Below, one piece after another: positions 1-5,308 of a stretch of 11,648 nucleotides of DNA; position 1 is the stretch's first letter, and each line of letters begins with the position of its first letter. The DNA is taken from contig DQVJ01000210.1 in NCBI GenBank assembly GCA_015661795.1, positions 1-11,648 of the forward strand, read 5' to 3'. The notes beneath the pieces were generated by a model. The model was not told where the DNA came from, did no database searches, and was given only the letters and a program-made list of their open reading frames with translations. The stretch comes from Sulfurovum sp. GTDB lineage: Bacteria > Campylobacterota > Campylobacteria > Campylobacterales > Sulfurovaceae. A program made the position numbers and the translations under genes.

Positions 1-344
1 AAACTCACTCCCCATCTAAAATCTCCCATCGCCTCTGAGACATAATGGAAGTAGGGAATAGGGATATTTTCTGTTTCTGATTCACCAGAAGCCGCTCCAA
101 GAGAATAGACATTAGGAGGAAGACGTACCAATGTAAGACCTCCCTCTATATAACTTTTACTTCCTTCCATAAAGCTCATATTCGCAGGGTTGTCATAGTT
201 TGTATCTGCCCCTGTAGTATAAGCAACATTCGCTCCACTTTTTGCCATTGAGTTTAGTGATTGTTCAGGAATTTTATACCCTCCTGCCATTACAACTGAT
301 GATGCAAATACACTCAATGCTAAACTTTTACCTAATATTTCCAT
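1..344 (-). CDS. FadL/OmpP1/TodX-family outer-membrane transporter, N-terminal part (cut by window edge)
   Basis: The frame opens with ATG at 344 on the minus strand and stays open to the edge, giving about 114 residues. A strong ribosome binding site, GGAGGAG, lies just upstream. Residues 1-20 form a signal peptide (hydrophobic SLALSVFASSVVMA, cleavage probably after VMA). The mature protein begins GGYKIPEQSLNSMAKSGANV and continues with a D-x-x-x-D-NPANMSF segment. This is the pattern of the FadL family hatch: a glycine-rich start, then an 'NPA' motif after a short loop. Family members are beta-barrel channels that pass long-chain fatty acids or other hydrophobic compounds through the outer membrane; the substrate here cannot be told. 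It starts 23 bp after the nfo stop on the same strand, so read-through from the nfo operon is possible, though its strong own ribosome site suggests high expression. The barrel itself is outside the window. Confidence 0.85.
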   Translation of the reverse strand, partial: MEILGKSLALSVFASSVVMAGGYKIPEQSLNSMAKSGANVAYTTGADTNYDNPANMSFMEGSKSYIEGGLTLVRLPPNVYSLGAASGESETENIPIPYFHYVSEAMGDFRWGVS

Positions 345-367
345 TTTACTTCTCTCCTCCTCTAAAT

Positions 368-1255
368 TTAATTTTCCAATGCATATAATGCTTTGATTTC
401 CTCCGCCCAAATTGACTCATCTATGGTTTCTAACACCAAAGGGATATCATCCATACGTTCATCATTCATGATAAACCTAAAAGTATCCCAACCTATTTTA
501 CCCTGTCCTAAAGAATGATGCCTGTCTACTCTTGAACCAAGTGCTGGCTTGGAGTCATTAATGTGCATACCCATGAGATACTCAAATCCTACAATCCGAC
601 CAAAAGCGTCCATCGTTTCATCATACGTTTCTCTGGTGCGAAGGTCATAACCACCTGCAAAAGTATGACACGTATCCAAACATATGCCTACCCTACTTTT
701 ATCTTCTACCTTATCGATAATATGCCCCAAATGTTCAAACTTATACCCAAGGTTAGAGCCTTGTCCCGCCGTATTTTCAATCACCAATTTTACATTTGAA
801 TCTTTAGTCGCCTCTATCGCTTGGTTCAAAGACTCTGCAATCACATCTAAGCATACAAGTTCTGCTTGTATCAATTTATCTATATATTCTGGATCTTTTT
901 TAGGAATCTTCACCAAGTGAGAACCCGGGTGAAAGTTAAGTCTATCTAGTCCTAAAATACGACATCTTTCAAGCTCATCTATAAATGCTTCTCTGGATTT
1001 TTCAAGTTTTTCAACTTCTGGGTGCCCTAGATTTATCAGATAAGAGTCATGAGGTAAAATATGTTTTGGCAGGATACCTGATGCTTCTAAGTTTTTATGA
1101 AAAGCATCAATGGTTTTTGTTTCCAAAGGTTTTGCTACCCACTGCCTTTGGTTTTTTGTAAAAAGTGCAAATGCTTTTGCACCTATTGCCATCGCATTTA
1201 ATGGTGCATTGTCTACACCACCACTGGCACTAACGTGCGCACCTACAAACTTCAT
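368..1255 (-). CDS. nfo: Endonuclease IV (apurinic/apyrimidinic endonuclease)
   Basis: A 295-residue AP endonuclease, close to the 285 of the E. coli enzyme and full length. Endonuclease IV cuts DNA 5' to abasic sites during base-excision repair and removes 3' blocking groups, using a trinuclear zinc centre in a TIM barrel. The family's metal ligands can be placed: His69 (LPHDSYLINLG), His109 (LNFHPGS), Glu160 (VIENTAGQG), Asp194 and His197 (LDTCHTFAGGYD), His231 (HINDSK), Asp244 and His246 (SRVDRHHSLGQGKIG) and Glu276 (LVLET). The extra residues lie between His109 and Glu160. The ATG overlaps the stop of the upstream lipoprotein gene in an ATGA (1252-1255), so translation is probably coupled and the two genes share a promoter. 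No missing residue or frameshift is seen. Confidence 0.97.
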   Translation of the reverse strand: MKFVGAHVSASGGVDNAPLNAMAIGAKAFALFTKNQRQWVAKPLETKTIDAFHKNLEASGILPKHILPHDSYLINLGHPEVEKLEKSREAFIDELERCRILGLDRLNFHPGSHLVKIPKKDPEYIDKLIQAELVCLDVIAESLNQAIEATKDSNVKLVIENTAGQGSNLGYKFEHLGHIIDKVEDKSRVGICLDTCHTFAGGYDLRTRETYDETMDAFGRIVGFEYLMGMHINDSKPALGSRVDRHHSLGQGKIGWDTFRFIMNDERMDDIPLVLETIDESIWAEEIKALYALEN

Positions 1256-1746
1256 GAACCTACCCTCTTCATTTTGATAACTATTTTGTTGATTTTATCA
1301 TGAAAAATAATATCTTTATTGAAAACAGCATAATGTATATTATATTTGGAATCATCTTCAATTTTTTGAGTAAAGCCGTTACGGTTTTTGACTAATCCCC
1401 TTCCTTTAAAGATGGGGCGAGCTCTAAAAATATTTTTTAGTATTTCTCTGGGGTACCACTGACTCAGAACATGTGCATTAAAACTATCGTTATTCATGCA
1501 TTCCAATAGACTCAGACATACATGACTTTTGGTCACTTCCAATGTCATCAAAGCTTGTCCACTTCCATATACCTCAATCTTTATCTCATCACTATTTAGA
1601 TACATAAATCCTAAGTCGGCATATTTAAATGTAGGTGTTTTAAATACAATAAAAACACTCTCTTGCTTATCATACTCTTTGCTTGTACAAGATACCAGCA
1701 TGAGAACCAAAAGTATGGGATACAATAATTTTTTCCTATATGTCAT
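1252..1746 (-). CDS. Putative lipoprotein of unknown function
   Basis: A 164-residue protein with a clear lipoprotein signal: positively charged start (MTYRKK), hydrophobic stretch at residues 7-18 and lipobox LVSC with the modified cysteine at residue 20. The mature part (about 145 residues) has alternating hydrophobic and polar segments that suggest beta structure, and ends in a basic tail (KINKIVIKMKRVGS). I do not recognise the family. It begins at ATG 1746 with AAGGA nine bases upstream and ends in a 4-bp overlap with nfo, so it is the first gene of that transcription unit. A TATAAT at 1772-1777 (minus strand) is the likely promoter. The link with a DNA repair gene says little about function; such pairings in compact genomes are often accidental. 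Membrane lipidation is a confident prediction, and anything more would be a guess. Confidence 0.8.
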   Translation of the reverse strand: MTYRKKLLYPILLVLMLVSCTSKEYDKQESVFIVFKTPTFKYADLGFMYLNSDEIKIEVYGSGQALMTLEVTKSHVCLSLLECMNNDSFNAHVLSQWYPREILKNIFRARPIFKGRGLVKNRNGFTQKIEDDSKYNIHYAVFNKDIIFHDKINKIVIKMKRVGS

Positions 1747-1771
1747 GAATTGGATTCCTTGTTTTTAGAAA

Positions 1772-1777
1772 ATTATA
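1772..1777 (-). promoter_or_regulatory. -10 box for the lipoprotein-nfo unit
   Basis: Reading the minus strand, TATAAT is preceded by GTG and followed by TTTC, placing the transcript start near 1765, about 19 bases before the ATG at 1746 and just upstream of the AAGGA at 1756-1760. No good -35 box is visible, which is usual for Campylobacterota housekeeping promoters. Confidence 0.55.
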
Positions 1778-1810
1778 CACTATTTAAGAGTTTTTTAAGC
1801 ACCCTATATA

Positions 1811-1816
1811 TATAAT
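1811..1816 (+). promoter_or_regulatory. -10 box for the tRNA-Glu pair
   Basis: TATAAT at the end of an alternating TA run (1805-1816) lies 20 bases before the mature 5' end of the first tRNA. A T-rich tract with TTTAAG occurs upstream (1783-1800), as in Campylobacter-type promoters. It is divergent from the lipoprotein promoter 35 bases away. Confidence 0.55.
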
Positions 1817-1836
1817 TCCGTCCACAAGTTGTAAAT

Positions 1837-1911
1837 GGCCCCTTCGTCTAGCGGTTAGGATCCATGGTTTTCATCCATGTTACAGGAGTTCAATTCTCCT
1901 AGGGGTCACCA
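1837..1911 (+). tRNA. tRNA-Glu(UUC), copy 1
   Basis: A 75-nt tRNA folds cleanly. The acceptor stem GGCCCCT pairs with AGGGGTC (one G-U at position 2-71). The anticodon stem is CATGG/CCATG with loop TTTTCAT, giving anticodon TTC. The T arm is AGGAG TTCAATT CTCCT. The discriminator is A and CCA is encoded. It reads both glutamate codons through the modified wobble U. It is identical to the copy that follows after a 23-base spacer, and both are probably cut from one transcript. Confidence 0.97.
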
Positions 1912-1934
1912 TTTGTACTTGTAAAATCTTTGTT

Positions 1935-2009
1935 GGCCCCTTCGTCTAGCGGTTAGGATCCATGGTTTTCATCCATGTTACAGGAGTTCAATTCTCCTAG
2001 GGGTCACCA
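1935..2009 (+). tRNA. tRNA-Glu(UUC), copy 2
   Basis: Identical base for base to copy 1, with the same TTC anticodon and encoded CCA. The spacer between copies (1912-1934) has no promoter of its own, so cotranscription is likely. No terminator is obvious after it; the next promoter (2051-2056) follows within 50 bases. The duplication most likely raises tRNA-Glu dosage, which is common for this tRNA. Confidence 0.97.
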
Positions 2010-2050
2010 ACTTAAATACTCCTCTTATTTACAATCATCTTTAAATATAC

Positions 2051-2056
2051 TATAAT
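2051..2056 (+). promoter_or_regulatory. -10 box for the small exported protein gene
   Basis: A perfect TATAAT lies 19 bases before the first ATG (2076), which predicts a short leader of about 12 to 18 bases. The leader is A-rich, with only a weak GAC/AAAGA as a possible ribosome site. Confidence 0.45.
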
Positions 2057-2075
2057 CATAAAAAAAGACTTTACT

Positions 2076-2366
2076 ATGACTATGATACTTCGTTCTCTCT
2101 TGCTCACTTGTTTATTTCTCTTACCCTTACAGGGTGAATCAACTAAAATTTACACTGTAAAACTTGCTGTTTACAAAAACCTTGACACACTTAAAGAGAA
2201 ACTACAAAAACTTCCCCCTGCACTGAGAAATACTGTTGAAGTGAGAAAAGATGGTGAATTTTATAGAGCAACCACTATCTACACCACCGATGAAAAAACC
2301 TTAACTACATTACTCCCCGCATATAAACTCATTTTCTCAGATGCGCATGTTGCAACTGTAAAATAA
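2076..2366 (+). CDS. Small exported protein, possibly SPOR-like
   Basis: A 96-residue protein with a signal peptide at residues 1-20 (MTMILRSLLLTCLFLLPLQG, cleavage probably after LQG) and a compact mature domain of about 75 residues. The domain reads as strand (KIYTVKLAVYKN), helix (LDTLKEKLQKLPPALRNT), strand (VEVRKDGEFYRATTIY), helix (DEKTLTTLLPAYKLIF), strand (AHVATVK). That order and the 'YxVKLAVYKN ... YRATTIY' pair resemble the SPOR peptidoglycan-binding fold, but the similarity is weak and is an inference. ATG 2076 and ATG 2082 are both possible starts; neither has a good ribosome site. It has its own promoter after the tRNA pair and runs toward the broken TolC-like gene on the other strand, 9 bases away. 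There is no room for a further gene in the unit. Confidence 0.65.
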   Translation: MTMILRSLLLTCLFLLPLQGESTKIYTVKLAVYKNLDTLKEKLQKLPPALRNTVEVRKDGEFYRATTIYTTDEKTLTTLLPAYKLIFSDAHVATVK

Positions 2367-2375
2367 CATCTATTT

Positions 2376-2609
2376 TTACTTGCCTATAACATGATCGAGT
2401 TGAGCAAGTGCTATAAAATAATCATAATACGCTTCAACCAAATTGGATAAAGACTGTATATATCCTTGCTGAGCATCTTGGAGCTCGACGTAATCCGAAA
2501 GATCATTTTCATAGCGTTTTTGTACCTGGATAAACTTTTCATCAGGCCGTTTTCATCCTCGCGCCCAAATAGAAAAAGTAGACCATTTACGCTTAGTGTT
2601 TTGTGTCAT
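2376..2609 (-). pseudogene. Decayed gene: short N-terminal stub, in-frame TGA, then C-terminal end of a TolC-family outer-membrane channel
   Basis: On the minus strand a frame starts at ATG 2609 with AGGAA seven bases upstream and reads MTQNTKRKWSTFSIWARG, then meets TGA at 2553-2555. The same frame continues open for 58 codons to TAA at 2376-2378. This part contains VQKRYENDLSDYVELQDAQQ, then a tyrosine-rich helix (EAYYDYFIALAQL) and a VIGK end. That is the usual C-terminal pattern of TolC-type channels: R-Y-x-N-x-L-x-D-Y-x-x-L-x-D-A-Q, then a helix ending in L-x-x-x-x-G. Family members are over 400 residues, so about 85% of the gene is missing. The stub starts in an ATGA overlap with the stop of the upstream gene (2606-2609), which suggests it was once a normally coupled operon member. 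Most likely an internal deletion joined the start of one gene to the end of tolC, or gutted a single tolC gene. The 18-residue stub itself is not recognisable. Confidence 0.75.
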
Positions 2610-3007
2610 TCTATAGCTTCCTGTGAAATAGTAATACTATTTGTTGTACTACCAGTACTTTTTCTCTTTTCAAACTTCTCTATCTCTGCTTCATGTGTTG
2701 CTTTTAACTTTTTTTGTAAACGTATATGTTCTTTTTTTCTTAGTGTTTCAAGTTCTTCTGTGAGTGTTTTTATCTCTCTATCCTTTTGAGATATTATCTC
2801 TATGTATTGATTACAGTTTTCTATATAATTACTATTATAATAATTATCTTGATGCACAATAACAGGTCTATAAATAGGGATAACCGGAGTGGTGGGTTTT
2901 TCGATGGGAAGTGAAATATCAGGTTTTTCTTTATCTGGTTTTTTCATCGTTACATCTGAAAAAACGATACTAGCAATAAGTATCAAAAAAAGTATTATTT
3001 TGTGCAT
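2606..3007 (-). CDS. Small exported protein with proline-rich and coiled-coil parts, unknown function
   Basis: A 133-residue protein, not assigned to a family. Residues 1-17 are a signal peptide (MHKIILFLILIASIVFS). Residues 20-48 are proline- and lysine-rich with PDKEKPD and IEKPTTPVIPIYRP. Residues 52-65 hold a tyrosine/asparagine patch (NYYNSNYIENCNQY) with a single cysteine. Residues 67-115 are strongly charged with heptad spacing (KDREIKTLTEELETLRKK onward) and should form a long coiled coil. The tail is Ser/Thr-rich. The ATG at 3007 has a good GAGGT upstream. Its stop overlaps the start of the decayed TolC-like gene by 4 bp, so it was probably the first gene of an envelope or export operon and is now left alone. 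It might still be expressed; nothing in the frame is broken. Confidence 0.65.
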   Translation of the reverse strand: MHKIILFLILIASIVFSDVTMKKPDKEKPDISLPIEKPTTPVIPIYRPVIVHQDNYYNSNYIENCNQYIEIISQKDREIKTLTEELETLRKKEHIRLQKKLKATHEAEIEKFEKRKSTGSTTNSITISQEAIE

Positions 3008-3047
3008 GATTACCTCATTTTAGTCTACGATATAAGTTATGGGTCTT

Positions 3048-3059
3048 ATAGTATACTAT
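3048..3059. promoter_or_regulatory. Palindromic -10 region (ATAGTATACTAT)
   Basis: A perfect 12-base palindrome contains TATACT on both strands. On the minus strand its TATACT (3050-3055) would start transcription near 3043, about 36 bases before the ATG at 3007, and is the best promoter for the proline-rich/coiled-coil gene. On the plus strand the same box would fire toward the tRNA-Ala gene in antisense. The palindrome could also be an operator; nothing else supports that. Confidence 0.35.
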
Positions 3060-3085
3060 GAATATCTATAAAAAAGAGTAAGGGA

Positions 3086-3161
3086 TGGTGGAGAATAACG
3101 GGATCGAACCGTCGACCTCTTCGCTGCCAGCGAAGCGCTCTCCCAGCTGAGCTAATTCCCC
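3086..3161 (-). tRNA. tRNA-Ala(GGC)
   Basis: A 76-nt tRNA on the minus strand. The acceptor stem GGGGAAT pairs with ATTCTCC and contains the G3-U70 wobble pair that identifies alanine tRNAs. The anticodon stem is CTTCG/CGAAG with loop CTGGCAG, giving anticodon GGC. The T loop is TTCGATC, the discriminator is A and CCA is encoded. A run of six T (minus strand, around 3070-3075) lies a short distance downstream and may help termination. The 5' end sits only 8 bases after the hairpin that follows ppiC. Confidence 0.97.
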
Positions 3162-3169
3162 AAATGTAG

Positions 3170-3196
3170 ATAAAAGGCAGATAGAATGCCTTTTAT
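3170..3196 (-). terminator. Hairpin after ppiC, probable Rho-independent terminator
   Basis: ATAAAAGGCA and TGCCTTTTAT form a perfect 10-bp stem around a 7-base loop. On the minus strand it begins 2 bases after the ppiC stop and its 3' arm supplies a CTTTTAT tail. The stem is half A-T, and the U tract is part of the stem, so strength is moderate. It may act in both directions. It lies directly before tRNA-Ala, so it may alternatively be a processing hairpin in a ppiC-tRNA transcript. Confidence 0.6.
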
Positions 3197-3198
3197 GA

Positions 3199-3483
3199 TT
3201 AGTTTGAACGTTCTGTGATTTCTAAGAGGTGGTAACCAAACTGTGTCTTTACCGGGCCATGCACTACGCCTACCTCATCGTTAAATACGACTTTGTCAAA
3301 CTCTGGTACCATTTGACCTTCACCAAAAGTACCTAAAGCACCACCACTGGCACCTGAGGGACAAGTAGAATTGTCTTTTGCAGCTTGTTCAAAAGTGATT
3401 TCTCCTGCATTAATTTTCTCTTTTAGCTCTTTACACAATGTTTCATCGTTTACCAATATATGTCTTGCACTTGCACTTGCCAT
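3199..3483 (-). CDS. ppiC: PpiC-type parvulin peptidyl-prolyl cis-trans isomerase
   Basis: A 94-residue stand-alone parvulin domain, nearly the size of E. coli PpiC (93 residues). Parvulins speed cis-trans rotation at proline bonds during protein folding. Family residues are visible: ARHILV at 6-11 with active-site His8, Cys41 in TCPSGASGGALG (40-51), GQMVPEFDKVVF (56-67) with Met58 and Phe62, and the closing GPVKTQFGYHLLEI (76-89) with His85. There is no signal peptide or membrane anchor, so it should act in the cytoplasm, unlike the SurA/PrsA-type parvulins. The ATG has AGGA six bases upstream. A TATAAT at 3549-3554 gives it its own promoter in the gap behind dnaG, and a hairpin follows its stop, so it is probably a single-gene unit. 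Confidence 0.93.
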   Translation of the reverse strand: MASASARHILVNDETLCKELKEKINAGEITFEQAAKDNSTCPSGASGGALGTFGEGQMVPEFDKVVFNDEVGVVHGPVKTQFGYHLLEITERSN

Positions 3484-3548
3484 ATTTTTCCTTTTATATG
3501 TGGAGATAGTTGTCAGAAAAACGCCATTCTCTTTATTTTGATATGCGT

Positions 3549-3554
3549 ATTATA
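3549..3554 (-). promoter_or_regulatory. -10 box for ppiC
   Basis: On the minus strand GATATAATAC contains TATAAT, with a predicted start near 3542 and a leader of about 59 bases. The region upstream is A-rich (eight A in a row) without a convincing -35. It lies in the 116-base gap between the dnaG stop and ppiC. Confidence 0.5.
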
Positions 3555-3599
3555 TCTGTCTTTATCTTTTTTTTACCTATCAAATAGTAAAAAGATCCC

Positions 3600-5252
3600 T
3601 TATATCTCATAAGAAACCAATTCACCCCGTTTTAACTTAGGCATGATATCGGTCTTTATTTTTCTGATTATAAAACTTTTTTTTGAGAAAGGTATACTTG
3701 CATCTGATACAATATTTTTAAGCTTTATATCATAATATTTAATAAGAAAATTACGTAAAACATTTTTTAATTCTTCTTCATTCATCACCTGAAAATTTTC
3801 TTCTATGCTTAGACCTACCAACTGTGGATTTTCATATTCTCCCCTCAATAATGCAGAAAACAGTTCGGTATACTGCCCAAACATCGACACATCGATAACA
3901 TCCAAAACACTATCTATCAATTCTGGCTTTTCCAAAAGCGTTTTTAAAATACTTAACTGTGCTACATCATCTCTTTTTTCTGAAAAGTTATTTCTGGCAT
4001 CTGAAAGATTTGCCTGTTTGCCAAAAAGTGCCGGTGAAACGCCAAGTACAGTTGCTGCCAAAGGGATATATGCATCTTTGATTATCTGGGTCAACCCTTC
4101 CAGAAACTGTTTTACTGCTCCAAATGCTGCTTCTTTTGCTCTGGGATCATTGAGGTTATAGCCTTCACATATTTTTTCGATTACAAAGGGGATGAGTGGT
4201 TTTGCATTTCTCAGCAGTTCAGCTACTTTTTCACTCTCACCTTTTGCTATGAGGTCAGCTGGGTCCTGTCCATCAGGGAAGAGAACTACCCCTCCATCAA
4301 ATCCGGAAATTGACAACATTTGTGCCGCTTTTAAAGCTGCAGAGACACCTGCTTTGTCACCATCATACGCCAAAATTATTTTAGGGTCACCCTTACGTAA
4401 CATGGGTAGATGTTCGGAAGTAAGTGCAGTTCCCATACCTGCTACTGCCTCCGTAAATCCTGCCTGATGAAACATCACCACATCCAAATAGCCTTCGCAA
4501 ACGATGAGCTTTTTATTTTTATAGATACTTTCTTTGGCAAGGTGGTACCCGTACAACAAACGTGATTTGTTAAAAAGTTTGTTTTGTGGGGAATTGATAT
4601 ATTTTGCAGGATGGTTTGTTATTGTTCTTCCTCCAAAACCGACAATAGCACCACTCGCAGAATAGATAGGAAAAGTGATACGTTCTACCAAACGTGCATA
4701 GTATCCATGCCCGTTTTCACTCTGAGCAATAATACCCGCTTCCGCAGCTTTTGGCATGGGTAACAAGGATGAAGTTAAAAACTGCATCACTTCCGATCCT
4801 GTAGGTACGTACCCGATTTCAAATCTTTCTATAGAACTTTGAGAAACCCCTCTGTCTAGAAGATATTGACTCGCGGTATGATTTTGATTAAGGTTCTTCA
4901 CATACCATTGCCCTATGGCTTCAAGGACACGTTTTGCATCAGAATAATCAGAACTTCCCTTTGTGTAAGCCAAAGAGAAGTTAAACATCGAAGCCAGTTT
5001 TTCTATCGCCTCAGGGTAAGAGAGTTTTTCAAGTTCCATTAAAAACTTGATACTGTCACCACCCACACCACAGCCAAAACAATGGTAGATTTGTTTACTT
5101 GGACTTACAACAAAAGAGGGTGTTTTTTCCCCATGAAAAGGGCAGTTGGCTTTATAGTTTGCTCCTGCTTTTCTTAGCTCTATAAAAGAACCGACCACAT
5201 CAATAATATCGATACTGTTTTTTAGTGATTCTATGGAAGCATTGTCTATCAT
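3600..5252 (-). CDS. dnaG: DNA primase
   Basis: A 550-residue primase, a normal length for Campylobacterota and slightly shorter than E. coli DnaG (581). It makes the RNA primers for the lagging strand at the fork and works with the DnaB helicase. In order: CHC2 zinc-binding domain with Cys37-x2-His40 and Cys58-x2-Cys61 (NCPFHGEKTPSF, HCFGCGVGGD); catalytic core with RFEIGYVP (144-151) and the signature KYINSPQNKLFNKSRLLYG (218-236); Toprim domain with VCEGYLDVV (252-260, metal ligand Glu254) and AYDGDKAG (296-303, Asp298 and Asp300); then a divergent helicase-binding C-terminal region of about 170 residues. The start MIDNASIESLKNSID fits the usual family N-terminus. No ribosome site precedes it, and the -10 box places the transcript start at the ATG itself. 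It is divergent from the TPR gene. Confidence 0.97.
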   Translation of the reverse strand: MIDNASIESLKNSIDIIDVVGSFIELRKAGANYKANCPFHGEKTPSFVVSPSKQIYHCFGCGVGGDSIKFLMELEKLSYPEAIEKLASMFNFSLAYTKGSSDYSDAKRVLEAIGQWYVKNLNQNHTASQYLLDRGVSQSSIERFEIGYVPTGSEVMQFLTSSLLPMPKAAEAGIIAQSENGHGYYARLVERITFPIYSASGAIVGFGGRTITNHPAKYINSPQNKLFNKSRLLYGYHLAKESIYKNKKLIVCEGYLDVVMFHQAGFTEAVAGMGTALTSEHLPMLRKGDPKIILAYDGDKAGVSAALKAAQMLSISGFDGGVVLFPDGQDPADLIAKGESEKVAELLRNAKPLIPFVIEKICEGYNLNDPRAKEAAFGAVKQFLEGLTQIIKDAYIPLAATVLGVSPALFGKQANLSDARNNFSEKRDDVAQLSILKTLLEKPELIDSVLDVIDVSMFGQYTELFSALLRGEYENPQLVGLSIEENFQVMNEEELKNVLRNFLIKYYDIKLKNIVSDASIPFSKKSFIIRKIKTDIMPKLKRGELVSYEI

Positions 5253-5258
5253 AAAGGC

Positions 5259-5264
5259 ATTATA
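5259..5264 (-). promoter_or_regulatory. -10 box for dnaG, predicting a leaderless mRNA
   Basis: TATAAT on the minus strand, preceded by TTAGA. If its last base (5259) is position -7, +1 falls on 5252, the A of the dnaG ATG. The bases between box and ATG (GCCTTT) hold no ribosome binding site. A weaker upstream box, TATAGC, is possible and would give a leader of about 14 bases, also without such a site. Confidence 0.5.
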
Positions 5265-5274
5265 TCTAATTCGC

Positions 5275-5280
5275 TATAAT
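5275..5280 (+). promoter_or_regulatory. -10 box for the LapB-like - rnhA - rnc - aroC run
   Basis: TATAAT on the plus strand, predicted start near 5287 and leader of about 22 bases that contains AAGGA at 5299-5303. It is only about 11 bases from the divergent dnaG -10 box, so the two promoters overlap and polymerases should exclude each other. No second strong promoter is evident before aroC. Confidence 0.5.
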
Positions 5281-5308
5281 TTAATCATACAATTTCTCAA
5301 GGACTGTT

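Noticed and set aside
1837..2009. tRNA-Glu duplication as a sign of an integrated element
   Set aside because: The copies are whole tandem genes with a 23-base spacer; there is no integrase, no partial tRNA end and no foreign-looking sequence nearby.
2553..2555. In-frame TGA as a selenocysteine codon joining the stub to the TolC-like tail
   Set aside because: The surrounding residues (ARG-TGA-KRPD) match no redox motif, no clear SECIS hairpin follows, and most of a TolC protein would still be missing. Gene decay is simpler.
2466..2789. Plus-strand open frame of 107 codons
   Set aside because: It is the antisense of the TolC-like remnant and the coiled-coil gene; its serine/phenylalanine-rich product is typical of a reversed charged coiled coil.
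3805..4467. Two plus-strand frames inside dnaG
   Set aside because: They are antisense shadows of a clearly intact primase, with no ribosome site or family likeness.
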